From Thunnus maccoyii (taxonomy: Eukaryota; Chordata; Actinopteri; Scombriformes; Scombridae), in contig NC_056538.1 of NCBI RefSeq assembly GCF_910596095.1, positions 32,329,094-32,393,093 of the forward strand: a stretch of DNA of 64,000 nucleotides, in the 5' to 3' direction. Position 1 is the stretch's first letter. Each line of letters begins with the position of its first letter. The notes below the pieces were generated by a model. The model saw only the letters and a list, made by a program, of their open reading frames with translations. It made no database searches and was not told where the DNA came from. The translations under genes and the position numbers were made by a program. Of the stretch, positions 33,806-47,500 are shown piece after piece.

Positions 33806-34385
33806 AGTGTAATGTAACTCAGTACATTTACTCAAGTACTGCACTTAAGTACAGTTTTGAGGTATTTGTACTTTACTTGAGTATTTCCATGTGATGCTAC
33901 TTTCTACATTTCAGAGGGAAATATTGTACTTTCTACTCCACTACATTTATTTGACAGCTTTAGTTACACATCAGATGAAGATTTGACACAATGGATAATA
34001 TAACAAGCTTTTAAAATACAACACATTGTTAAAGATGAAACCAGTGGTTTCCAACCTTTTCTGGCTTTTGACGTCTAACAAAAAGCAGTGTGTAGTCGGG
34101 GTCACATTTCACATGTCTATGAGTTGTTAACAGCTCCACCAAATAGTGATTTTTCCCTCTAAACTTCTCACATGCTTTCATTTCAATAAATGTTCAAATG
34201 ATCCAATATTTCAGCAAAAATCAAAGATTAGAGAAAAAGTCCAAAAACTGAAAACAGATTTGTGTATCAGAACTTTGTTTTTTCTTCTTTCCTCTCCCAT
34301 TAATCATCTCATGACCCCTCAGATTTATCTGCTGACCCTTTGGAGGGGCCCCGACCCCTAGGTTGGGAACCACTGGACTAAACCA
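33806..34385 (-). repeat. Dispersed repeat family P, copy 4, inverted against copy 3
   Basis: Begins 'gtaatgtaactcagtacatt tactcaagtactg' and ends 'ggttgggaaccactggacta'. Very close to 50885-51410. Its last 100 bases are the complement of the end of copy 3, so the two make a large inverted pair. Confidence 0.75.
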
Positions 34386-34389
34386 GTAC

Positions 34390-35165
34390 TTTGAATTGTA
34401 AATAATGGACAATCAACTCCAGGAAATCAAGGCCAGTTGCCAGAGTGTACAGAGGCAGCAAATTTGGATAAACAGCTTTTTCTGTGAGAGCAGCAAATCT
34501 TTTGAAAACTCTTTTAAAATCTTAAAATACCTTTAAAATCTACTCAGATATGTGTTCATAAATAACCTTTTTTAATTTTGTGACTCTAACTGGTTTGTAG
34601 TGTTTTATTGGCTGATTGTGTTGTTTGTTTAACGTCGTTTGGACAAAGAGTTGAGACACATTTCTCCCTCTTATTTAGATTGTGTTTTTGCCTTGTGTCA
34701 ATTTTAACTAAGCTAACCTCGGCACGTTTACATTGATGTTGTTAAAATGTCAGAGTTGATTAATGTGCTCTGTCCCTTTTTATAAAGAAACAAATAAATA
34801 AATTAAAAAGTGAGAAGTTGCAACACCTGAACAGGAAGGACAGTCTGTACTTTAGCAGATTTAGTTGAATATCAAGCAAAAGAAATATAAAGAAGGAATA
34901 AAATAGCAGCATCAAAGGTCACGAGGATCATGTTGTGACAATATACATGTGACGCTCTGTGATAATTCATAATAGAAATGGTGAATAAGGAAGTTGTGTA
35001 AATGGTGAACAAACGCAGGACAAACAGAACAAATAACGTTATGTCTGTGATCGTCTGCTGAACTTTACCTTTGTCTTTAGTAACCAACCAGACGCACAGA
35101 GATGGTGTGGAGGAACATGTGATTATTGTACCCAGAGGATGAAACATGATGACAAAAATGCGTCC
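34390..35165. other. panx1: Intergenic sequence upstream of panx1
   Basis: No gene or clear repeat. Likely holds part of the panx1 promoter or a 5' UTR intron. An acceptor-like GTCAGCAG|GTGT lies at about 35178-35185, shortly before the start codon. Confidence 0.35.
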
Positions 35166-35222
35166 TGATGTTTGTGTCAGCAGGTGTTATTTATGCGCTG
35201 CAGGTAACAGCAGAGCGGCGAG

Positions 35223-35403
35223 ATGGCCATCGCCCACGTGGCCACGGAGTACGTGTTCAGCGATTTCCTGCTGAAGGAGCCGAACCAGGCTCGATACCGC
35301 AGCGTCCGGACCGAGCTGGCTGTGGACAAGATGGTGACCTGCGTGGCGGTGGGCCTCCCCCTCCTCCTCATCTCTCTGGCCTTCGCCCAGGAGGTTTCAG
35401 TTG
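35223..35403 (+). CDS. panx1: panx1 exon 1 (start codon)
   Basis: 181 nt encoding [20 protein letters not shown], then the first membrane segment [23 protein letters not shown]. Donor GTTG|GTGAGT, phase 1. Confidence 0.96.
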
Positions 35404-36785
35404 GTGAGTGGAGATAACGGGAGCAGCAGCTGGAGACAAGATCGAAATGATCGTTTCAACACTGTAGTTAAAGTCCGGACGAGAGCAGCGATCCCAGAAA
35501 GAAGGCAGAAGAAGAACAGCTGGATGTTCTGTTGAAAGCCTGACTTTTGATTCAGGTTTAAGTTCAGCTCATAGTTGTAGTCAGGATTGCTGCACACATT
35601 CCTAATTAAACCTGTCGTTAATTTAAAGGATAACAACGTCTGAAAACAACAGTCAGGATCTCAAATGAACATTGAAACATGTTTTTCTTGCTGTTATCGT
35701 TCATACTGATCATTAGAAGATCCAAAATGCATTTAAAAGTTGATGTGAAGCTTATATGAGTCTTCAGCAGTCTGAGTTAATCATATCAAGTGGATATCTG
35801 ACACATTTACAGTCTTTTTTAGCATCAAATTCCCTTTTTGTGTTTCCTCGGACAGTGTTTCCCCGTTGAGCTGCAGGTGGAAGTATAGTAACAAAAAGAG
35901 GGACTTTGACACTAAAAAGACTGTAACGTTGAAAGATATCTAAACTTAGCACAAAAAGTAAGGAAATATGTGTTTGGTAGATTATTTCTTTGTTGTAAGG
36001 ATGCTTCTTGGCAATAAATCTTAAACTGCTGGAAAGCCTGTTTATTTCCCAAATCAGAGAAGATTTGGCAAATTTTTCATGGGCGTAACCCGCATACTCA
36101 GCTCTGCTGCTCATCCCACAAATACACGTTCCTTACAAATGTGGCACCATTTAAAAGGGAAATAAACAGGCTTTCCAAAGGTTTAAGATTTATTGCCAAG
36201 AAGCATTGTTACAACAAAGAAATAATCTACCAAACACTAAATTCCTTACTTTTGTGCTGAGTTTACTTGATTTGACTCATTTGGACGCTGAAGCTTCATA
36301 TTATTTTCAGATAAACTTTTGAATATATTTTTGCACAGAAGGAGGACTGTGGATTTTGTTCCCCATCACTTCCATTGTAAGGTCATTATGAAGGGATCTT
36401 CTAATGGTCAGTATGAACAGGAGGAATGTTTACAGCAAGAAAAACAGCTTTAATGTTCATTTGGGCTCCTCACTGTTGTTTTAAATTGTGAACTCGTCCT
36501 TTAATGATCTTTGCAGAGATAAAACTTTTAGTCATCTATTGCACCACTTTCTGATCACTGTAGTATTTAATGTTAGTGATCAGAAAGTAACGTTCTCTCT
36601 TCAGTGAATCCTCTCTGTCATCACTCTCTTTTTATAACATCCTGTTTTCTGTCTCTACGTGTCTCTCAGGTACTCAGATCAGCTGTTTCGCTCCCACTAA
36701 TTTCTCCTGGAGGCAGGCGGCGTATGTTGACTCCTACTGCTGGGCAGCTGTACACACACAACCTCTACCTATGTGGCTGCACAAG

Positions 36786-36828
<43 letters not shown>

Positions 36829-39800
36829 GAAGCTATTTAAATGTGTAATTGTCAGTCATCAGCCTGATGATTAAAAGTTGCAACACACCTTGTATCAGAG
36901 CAGCAGTAAGGCATGTTTGGATCAGTCTGCTGCTGGCGCAGACAGTAATCCACTGAGTCACGACATGTGTTAACAATAATACGGGTATAAATGAAAGTGA
37001 GGATCCAAGATCTTACAACAAATTAACAACAATGTGCTCAACAAGTTCAACCAGAAGTTGAAGATACTGGGAACTAATCTTAGAGAGTAAACTTGGAACT
37101 TAAAAGTCCCTGTTTGTGTTTCCACCACATCTGAGGAACCAGATAGATCATAAGCCATAATTAAGCCAGTTAAGTTTGATTTGCTTTTTGAGACACTTGT
37201 TTTTTTTTTTACACAGGTCAGAATAAATCACTTTTTTTTCTTCTTTTACTCTTTTATTCAACGAGTTTCTGATCTGCCTCCGACCATCTTCCAGCCTCTC
37301 TGCTCAGTTCTTCCTCACAGTTCATCAGGCTTGTAATCGCAGCCTGATATAATTATGCTTAAATACAGTTCCATCCAGTTAAGATGTATAAACAGGTTTG
37401 ATTTTCCAACACCAGTATGTTTTATCTTCCAGATCCTTCAGTGTTGACTTATAACTCTCACAGTTTCAGTGCTTCTGTTTCAGGAGGAAACGCCAGCATG
37501 TTTAACAGCGTTTTTACTCGCCTCCGTCCTGACTCAGGGAACCAACATCTGTAGAATATAGTGAGAGATCAGCTCATTATGGTTTTGATTTCTACACATG
37601 TAGACAGATGAGGAGGAACCAGATCAAGCTTTGACATCTTTAGATAGATTTTACTTTATATGTATTGAAACAAGCAAATTACTGATTCAAAAATGCAAAC
37701 ATACATGTTCTGTTTTTGTTTATCAGACACACACACACAAGAGCTACACTGCTTCATCTCTGTGCAGTTACGCCGCCGCCGCCCTGCACCGTTAGCAGAC
37801 GTTTCCCACGATATGACAGTTGAGTCGGGAAAGAACAACAGAGGAGAGATTCCTCAGACAGGAAACAGATGTTGTTTGACTGCAGACACTCAGCTTTCAG
37901 ATTCATCATGCGTCAGCTCGACATCGATAATAATATCTTTATTCATATAGCGACCTTACATAGTGCGTCACATAGAATCACATAAAAACACACAGCAATA
38001 AAAGTGCTAAACAAACAAACAAACATAAAAAACTTAGTCTCATGATAACCAGACAATCAGAGATCTCAACAGTCTCTTAAAAAAGGCCTGAAAATAAATA
38101 AAAACCTGTAAAACAGAATAAAACTAGCATCAAATAAAATCAGGGAAGGTTTTGTATTAAAACTATGTGATGAGCTTAGAATAAAAAGAAGCTGCTGACT
38201 CAGCTGTGCTTATTTCATAAACATAAAAAGGCTAATTCAGGCTTCTTTAGTTGATCAAAGCATGTTTGAGGGAAACTAACAACCTCCCTGCAGATATAAA
38301 CTGTGTTCATACTGTAGGTCGTCACCTAAAGCCAGAACAGGAAATCTGGTGCTTTTGTGGTCATTTCATTGTATTTGCATCACGTATTTATCAACCACCG
38401 TATGAGTAGAAATGTTATTGCCACTAACAGAACTCGTCATATCTCTTGTGCAGTTCTTCCCCTACATCCTGTTGCTGGTGGCGGTGCTGATGTACACGCC
38501 GACGTTGTTCTGGAGGTTTTCCGCGGCGCCGCTGCTGCAGTCTGACCTCAGTTTCATCATGGAGGAGCTGGACAGGTGTTACAACCGTGCCGTCACTCTG
38601 GCCAAACGCATGGCCACCGCGGGACTGCTTCCTCCAGACGGGTACGGCTTTTTACTTTCACTTCCTGTCTCTTTACAATTTGTTGTTCACTGGAAACATT
38701 TGGGTTTAAGATCAAAAGATGAGACAAGAGTTCAGAATGTCAGCTTTTTATTTCCTGGTATTTACATTTAGATGTGTTAAACAACTCAGGATATATCACC
38801 GTTTGTATTACACCACAGCATTTTTAGGTGAGTAAAGGAAATAACTTGCTTGCAGACATCACCAAACTGTTGCATTCTTCATTTGTGATGCTATTCCAGG
38901 CTTTTACCACAGCTTCTTTCAGTTCTTGTTTGTTTCGGGGGGGGGGTTTCTCCCTTCAGTCTCCTCCTCAGGAGGTGAAATGCATGCTCTATTGGGTTAA
39001 GGTCAGGTGATTGACTCGTGTGCTTTGGGTCATTGTCCTGCTGCATGATAAAAATTCCTCCTGATTAGTTTGGATGCATTTCTCTGTAAAACGGCAGACA
39101 AAATATGCTACCATCATCAGTTACATCATCAATAAATATGAATGAGTCTGTTCCAGAAGCCATGACATTACCTCCACCGTGCTTCACAGATGAGCTTGTA
39201 TGCTTTCGGATCATAAGCGGTTCCTTTCTTTCTCCATCACTTTGGTAGAGATTAATCTTGGTCTCATCAGTCCATAAGATTGTGTCCCAGAACTTTTTGC
39301 AGCTCGTCTCTGTGCTTCTTTGCAAGTTTCAATCCGGCCTTCTGATTCTTACTGCTGATGAGTGGTTTGCATCTCTTGGTACAGCGTCTATGGCCTCTAT
39401 GGCCTCTATGGATTGTGATACCTTCACCTCTGCACCGTGGAGGTCGTCGGTGATGTGACTTACTGATGTTTTGGGGTTTTTCTGTTGTTTTCCTTGGCCG
39501 ACCTGTTCGACGTCCAAATTCCAAATTGTTGTGCTTGCTATTCCCAATGTTTGTCCAACGGCTCTGATTGATTTTTCCTTCTTTTTTCAGCTTCTTAACG
39601 GCTTGCTTTTCCCCCATCGACAGCTCTCTGGTCTTCATGTTGGTTTTATCCTCTGCAGTCTTTATAGGTTTAAACCCAGACTAGTCATGCAGAGCTATTT
39701 AATGTTTGAACAATCAACCTTAAAGGAAACACCTGTCAGTCACATGTTCCAATAGTTTTGCTCACTTGAAAAAAATGGATGGGTTCAAACAAAGGGTGGT

Positions 39801-42800
39801 ATGTCCTGAGGAAATAAAAAGCTGACATTCTGAACTGTTGTCTCATCTTTTGATCTTAAACCCAAATGTCTTCAGTGAACAAAACAACAAAAACAAGGGA
39901 ATTTGACTTGCTGTTCCAATACTTTCGGAGGGGATTGTAAATGTCTTTCATCCTGAGTCATAAAGTAGTTTAGACGGCAGCGATCAAAGACGTAATCAAA
40001 CACTGAATCTTCAGTCGTGAAAATCATTAATTTTAAGTGATGTTGACTTTCTGCCCCTAATAGCAACACTGCTTACCACAAAACTTGATTTATGACTTGT
40101 GTCACATCTAAATCTCACTGCTGCATTTTAGCATTTAAAACTACAGTTAAGGTAACTACGGTTACAGTTGAAGACAAGGTGATAAAGTTGTTAATGATTT
40201 ATTAAGATGGGAACTTCTGAAGAGGATTAAATATTTACTTGCATGTTTTGAAAGAGACGTAAACCTGCTAAACACTTATTAGACTAATGCTAAAAGCTGC
40301 CACTAACGATCGTTTTCATCATCAGATAATCTGCTGATTATCTTCAGAGCGGTGAAGTCTTCAACAGTCCAAAACCTAAAGATTTTAAATTTACTCTCAT
40401 ATATGACAAAGAAAAGCAGCAAATCCTCATAGATAGATAATATTTTGCCTTTTTTTTATTGAAAAATGACAGAATCAATCAGAATTATCAAAAATAATTG
40501 CTTATAATAGATCTATCGACTAAATTATTGCAGATCTACTGTCAGTTTTCTGCTTTCTTTGACTTCACAAGTGTCACAAGAGTTATTTTATCTACCTGCA
40601 CATGTAACGGGGGACTATATTAGCCTCACAGTTTATATGGCTGATAATAGCGACAGCCTACAGTCTCTGCGTTGTGTTGTGATGATGATGATGATGATGG
40701 TGGACTCCAACGAAGACACCCAGACAGCTTCGATGTCGATTCAATGATGTCTGTTTATTGCTTACAAGCCCGGTCTCAGTAAAACTATTTAATATAAATA
40801 AAATCATAATCAAAGGAAACTTACAATACTAATAAATGATTTGTGACGAATAACCGTTAAATAACAAATTACAGGGCCGACGGTCGAACCTTGACTCACT
40901 ATATTACAGATTATTGATACAGATGAATCAGTTCACATAGATAATCACTCTGAATGTCAATATAATTATAATTAGTAATAAAGTCTATCTCAGGTCAGCT
41001 ATACATTATTATTTACAGGTTTCCATTTAACAGTCACACACCCACCTGGGGGATACAAGCCCGGTCTGACTTGTTTCCATGGTGATGGGCTTTATAGCTG
41101 CATCGTTACCTTGGATACTATGTAGCCAAGTATTAAATATTAAATATAAGCTAACAGCATAAAATAATGAAAATAACACAAATATGTACACCTTACAAGT
41201 ATTAAATAAAGGTAAAATTACTGACAAAATTATATTCTATATTAAAAGATTTTGCTATTAGACATAGTGACCATATGTTACACACAGGAAGAACCAACAC
41301 ATTACTTCTTCTTCTGCTGAATAATGTTTGCCGTTCGTTCTCTCAGCTCTCCCGGCAGTGACCCTACCGAGGGATGTTTCAACTACCCGCTCGTGGAGAA
41401 GTTTCTGATGACCAAGCGTTGCTCGCGGGTGCTGCTGTTTTACTACCTGCTGTGTCGCGGTCTGACTCTCATCACCTTGCTGTGCGCCTGCATCTACCTG
41501 GGATACTACCTCCGCCTGGCCTCTGTAACTGACGAGTTCGGCTGCACGCTGCGTGTCGGCCTGCTGGCCCATGACCCCAGCATCCCTGACAAGGTGCAGT
41601 GTAAGCTCATCGCCGTGGGAGTCTTCTCTCTGCTCAGGTATTTGTCTGTTTGGTTAAGAGAGATAAGATAACGTTATTGTCACTGTACAAGTACAATTAA
41701 ATGTCATTTGGAGCAAGCCTATAGATGCCTAATTAAGAATAAAAACTATAAAAACCTCGCACTCTGGCCCGTCAGGATCAGATCATTTTGCTTTTTAAAA
41801 ATGAGGGATATTTCTTACAAGTATGGTGTGCTTTTATTTTGAAAGTTTGATTGAAATGTGTACTGTCAGGTGTATAGAGACAATAGTCAACTGCAGCTGG
41901 ACACAGCTGGAACCCACACCTTTTTGAACATTTACTGCTTCCACATAGTTTTAGATACAAACTTCATTTGAACTTTAAATGAGTCACGAGAATTTGACCT
42001 ACAAATCTTGAATTTACATGTGTTTTCTATCTTTTACTGTTTTTGAGATATTAGAGTGTGAGTTTTAAAGTCTTTTCTTGCTCCTCCTGTGATTTTATAA
42101 TGAGTGTGTATTGCGGAATGTTTCACAGCACTGAAGGAGTGACATCACCAGGAGCAGTTGGAGAGGACGATTTTAGAGTACGCTTTTTGTGAAATGTCCT
42201 CATAAATCCCATGGGTTTGGCCAAATCTTACATTAAAAATCATATTTTAGTAGGAAATTTCGTGGCAAATCCATTGATACAGATTTGAAAGTGGTCAGAC
42301 TTATAGTTTAGACGTCAGAAGCCTCAGTTTGACACAAAGTTCATGCCTCCGCATTGTTTTACATTGTAAGGGTGATGTGGCACTGCAACTTTCAGGACTT
42401 ATAAAATCGAAACCGTTCGAGTTATTACAAAGCTTTTTTTCAGCATAGTGTCATAAGTCACCTATTAAAGTTTGAAGCCGATACCATTAACGTCCATTTG
42501 TTCAGGGGCCAAAGTCTTGTTTTGAAAGGCTAATTGCGGACTTCCTGTTGGATTTAGGTCAGGGGTGTCAGTGTATGATTTGTAGGTCTTGATGAGACAA
42601 ATAATTGAGTTTTGGTTTTATCTCTCTACAACATTCCTACGGGCTGTGGTGGCCATTTTAGTTACATAGGTGGCGCTAGAGAGCACATATTGGCACTTTA
42701 GGGGTTGATTTTTACATTTTATCAAATTTTTCACCAGACTTGATGTGCGTGCCAAATTTGGTGAGTTTTTGAGCATGTTTAAGGGGTCAAATTTAGGTCT

Positions 42801-44501
42801 GAAGTGGCATAATAATAAAGAAAGAAACAAACAAACACACGAAAAACAATAGGGTCTTCACCCTTAGGTAAGGACTACTGTTTTACAGTCGTACATGAAG
42901 AGGGAGAATAGGAGGAGGCTCAGTACACAGCCCTGTGGTGCTCCAGTGTTCAGTGTTACGGGAGGTTAGAAATGCTTGTGCACTGTTTGTTTGTAGTCTG
43001 CCGGTAAGAAAGTCCGGAACCCAATTGCACAGGTGGGTGTTTAGGCCAAAACTGTGACTGACATACCTGTCCAGCTGCTCCAGGTGAGGCCAGTGAGACT
43101 GTGTCCTCAGGTGACCTGTTTGCCCTGTAAGCAAACAGCTGGTGGTCCAAGGAGGAGGGGATGTTGGTTTTTTTTATGTGTGTTAAGACAAGTTTCTAGT
43201 TAAAATCATAGTTTTTTGGTACGCTTATCAGACGATGCAGATTAGATGGGGAAATTCTATATCTGCTCCATATTCCATGTGAATAATGGGAGTTCGACAA
43301 GGCAGTATTCTGTCTCCTTTCCTTTTTTAACATCTATATGGATGATCTGTCACTGCAGTTGAAAAGATGTGGAACAGGATGTATAGTTGGCAACTCTATC
43401 ATTAACCTCCTCATGTACGCAGATGATTTGGTGATTTACCGTCCATGTTGTTGAGGGTATGTTCACAATATGGTATAGATTTTGACATCAAATATAATGC
43501 AACTAAGAGTAATATTATGATAGTCAGAAGTAGAGAAGACAGAAAATTAGTATTTCCTGATTTCTTCCTGTCTGGCATTGCCCTTAATGAACGTAATGAC
43601 GTTAAATATTTGTGCCATTATATAACCAATGATTTATCAGATGACAGGGACATTTACAGGCATGTTGGCTTTTAAATTTTAGTATGTGTTCAGTGACTGT
43701 GAAGATCTCTCTTTTTAAAAGCTTTTTGTACCTCACTATATACGGCCCACTTGTGGTGTTGCTACAGAAAAGGCAGCATGCAGAGACTCACAGTGGCTTA
43801 TAATGACAGTATGAAGCTGCTGCTTAAAGCTTCAAGATGAGTCCCGTCAGGTTCTTATCTAGACTGTGGAACCATTTGCATTTTAGCCTAAATGCAAATG
43901 TCTGATTATTGTAGAATGCCTCTTGTTATTTTTGTAGTTGTGTTTTTTTTAGATTGTTTATTAATTTATTCTTTTTGTTTGTTTGGTTTTGTTTTATACT
44001 TTACACTTTGTATTTTATTGTGCTATGGACCCTCCATGAGTTGTGTCCTTAATTAATCCTTAAAAAAAAATTGAAGTTGCTCGAAACACTTCATAATTAT
44101 GGGGTCAGGGCCACTGGGAGATAGTCATTCAGGGACCCGATCACTGTCTGTTCTGGCTCAGGGATGATTGTAGCAGACTTGATGGGACAGTGGTCTGTTC
44201 CAGAGAGACGTTAAACAGGCTGCTGAGCACATGATGGAGCCTCCTGCAGTGTCAGCTGAGTGATGGGTTGGTTGTCGTCTCTGTCGTACCGTGTGAAGAA
44301 GTGGTTCAGATCATCAGGGAGAGATGAGTTTACCTTTTGTAGAAGAGCTCTGGGCCGCTGCGTCTTTGCACCACCATATGTGTTTACTTAATAGACTTTA
44401 TAGCCTGAGCTTTGTTTATGAGGGGGTCACATGAAAAGCATCAGATATGGGTTGGCAGGGTGTGTCCACCAACAACTACAGAGTGGACACAATAACATGT
44501 A

Positions 44502-44550
<49 letters not shown>

Positions 44551-47500
44551 TCTACTGTATTGTAGTCCAAAATATTAGCTCTGCAATCAAATTTGCCTCT
44601 GTGAAGCTAATTTTGTGTTAAGACTGTCAGAAAGTGTTGATTTGAGTGGAGCTGCAAAGATTATTATTGTTATTATCACAGTAGGACACAGGCAGTGATT
44701 GTTGATCTTGAAAAGGGCCAGAGGGCTAAAATGTTATCAAAATAAAGGAGAAATGCATATGGAGCAAGAGTGTGTGACTCTTTTTTCCCGCTTGCGATGA
44801 CGTCTGTTACCGCCACACCAAACGCCACGATTGGTCCAAAATCACAAGCGTCTGTTGATTTGGACATTTCATGTGGAAAAGTTGCAGTAATTTACCAAAA
44901 TTGCAAGTTCTTGCAAACATTACAGAGGTCTCTTGAGGTAATTTGCGTTAATTATTGCAATTGCAAAATTGCAGTTTCCTGGAGAGACTGAATAAACCAG
45001 TTATACTGTAACAGGAAATGCTTCTTTTCTTCATGTCAAACTGTAGTTGGTTTGTTTGTTTCCAGCCTCGTCAACTTGGTGCTGTTCGTTGCACTGATCC
45101 CAGCGGTGATCTACGCCAGCCTCCGTCCCCTCTTCTGCTATGGATACGCCCGCTTCCTGGAAACCTACCAATCACTGCCCACCGTGAGTGTCCTGCCCTC
45201 CCCCGACGGCCACTGGGACGATCTCTCTCTGTATCTGCTCTTCCTGGAGGAGAACATCAGCGAACTCAAGTCCTATAAATACATCAAGGTGTTTTAAGCA
45301 GCACATATCTCTGATCAGACAAACCAAAACAGTAACAACACAATAACAATGTAAACATGAATATATGTTTGTTTGTTTTTTATTTGTCCAATCTTGTCTC
45401 ATGTTTTCTGACTGCAGGTGCTGGAGTTGCTGAAGAGAAGAGGCGAATGCTCTGGAGAAAACTTTGACGCCTTGGGTCTGTTGCAGACTCTGTGTCTGGT
45501 GAAGATGGACAGTGTGGATGGGGTCAAACCTGGAGGTGTTGCAGGGAAACGAGATCAAGTTAAAACTAATGCGGCCGACTCTTCCGGCAGCCCAGCAGCA
45601 GCCAACGCTGGAGCAGCTGCAAACTGCTGCAACAGTCCGAGCTCGGCCACGGATAACTGCAGCAGGATGGAAACTGAGATGAAAGGTGAGGACGGAGAAG
45701 TAGTTTTCATTTATCGCATTTTACGAAGGGTTAAACATTCCTCATGTTTAGCAAAGTTCTGTCTGATATTATGTTTGATATGAAAACTGCACAGCTGTAG
45801 AATTATACAATAAAAAAGCAATTTAAGTTTCTCATAGAATGAGGTGAGATGTTGGTTTATTTAATATTATCATGTAATTCAAACTATTATCGCACATGTT
45901 TTTGTTTTGGAATGAAACAAATTTCCTATGATTTTTGCTTATATTATAATATTAATTTTATCAGTACAGCCCTGCTATAACCCACCTTTCATCAGAAATA
46001 GTGCAGAGTTTTTACTGTCCTATTTAAAGGGGGACATATCATCTGTTTTGTGGGGTTTTTTTCCCAAATGTTCCAAAACTTGAGGGGAACGTATGTAAAA
46101 ATGCTGCCTGCAAGTCAAAACTCAGGGCTCCAACTATAGACTGTATTTAAAGATGGACGTCATGACAGCTCCCCAAAAGTGAAGCCAAAACATCTCGATC
46201 GCCCCCTGGTGGCTGGCTGCAGTATAGGTCATAAGTCCCGCCCCCTCCATGCTAGCGGATGGGACATGAGCCAAACTAAAAAATCAAAGCACACATCAAA
46301 TAAATTTTTCCCAAAGATGGTTTCTGTCATTTCAGGTAGTTCTTATCCTGCTGATGTTTGTCCAAGTGCTCATTTTTCTGATAAGTTTGTTTTTAATTAG
46401 TTATTTGACGATATAGAAAGGGGGTCTGACGTCATGATTGACAACCGTGACAACCACTCTCAAACCTCCATCAGGCTGAGGGGGCGTGTTCCGCGGGCTG
46501 TTATCCTGCCGCCTGACTCTACTGCGCAGATTCTGGCTCCAAATGAGGTCACAAAAGCAAGATGGCTGCTCCTGGAAAGGAGATATTTTGGCTTCACTTT
46601 TGCATAGCGGTAGGAAGCGGAGACACGTCGTCCATATTTATATACAGTCTATGGCTTCAACCTGCTATGAACACTTCATTTGCCTACTCCTCATGATGAT
46701 GTCAGATTGTTTGCACATGCCCACAAACAGCTGTCTGCTCCGTAGTCTTTGTTGCTAGGTGGTTGCTAAGGTGTTTCCAGGTGTCGTCCACTCTCGAATT
46801 TCAGATCAGATTCATCCAACATGTATGGATGGATTTGAGAAGTTGACATTTGGAGTAAAGAAGGAGAAAAAGAAGTGAAATCCTGCTACTATAGTTTGTT
46901 TACGTAGCCTCTGGAGGCGGAGGAAGCTTCCTGAAGCTGACCAATCAGAACAGAGTGGGCTCATCAGGAGGCGGGCCTTAAAGAGACAGGCGCTAAAACG
47001 GCCTGTTTCAGACAGAGGCTGAACTGAGGGGCTGCATAAAGGACCAGTAGAAGATAAATAAGGAGTTTTTAACTGTAAATCATGCAAAGATATTCCAGTA
47101 GAGCCCCAGAATATAAATATAGAGCTGGAAATGGGCAGAATATGTTCCCTTTAAGTTTAAAAGTAAAGTTAGGCCTTGTTGTCAGCAAAAGAGCAAGAGT
47201 TTCAGCAAAAATTTCACTTTCTTTCACCTCGTTTCAAGGAACTGTGGGACGAAGGATGAGAACTTACAGGAAACAGAGAGTCAGAGGTGGAGAAACAGGT
47301 GTAGGCCAACAAAACTACAGAGGTGACAATTACCTCTACCCATCAAACCTGTTTCCTGAGCGTGCAGAAGAATGTTTGGCAGCACATCGTATAATTTAAA
47401 AATTCAGTTTTACGTCAGTGGCTGTGTCTGAAATCACTCTCTTGTTCACTCATTAGTGAAAGTGAAACTGAGATTTCAGACACTCATTAATCATCATTTC

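Noticed and set aside
35168..35407. Alternative plus-strand frame overlapping panx1 exon 1
   Set aside because: It is out of frame with the conserved pannexin N-terminus and has no family pattern.
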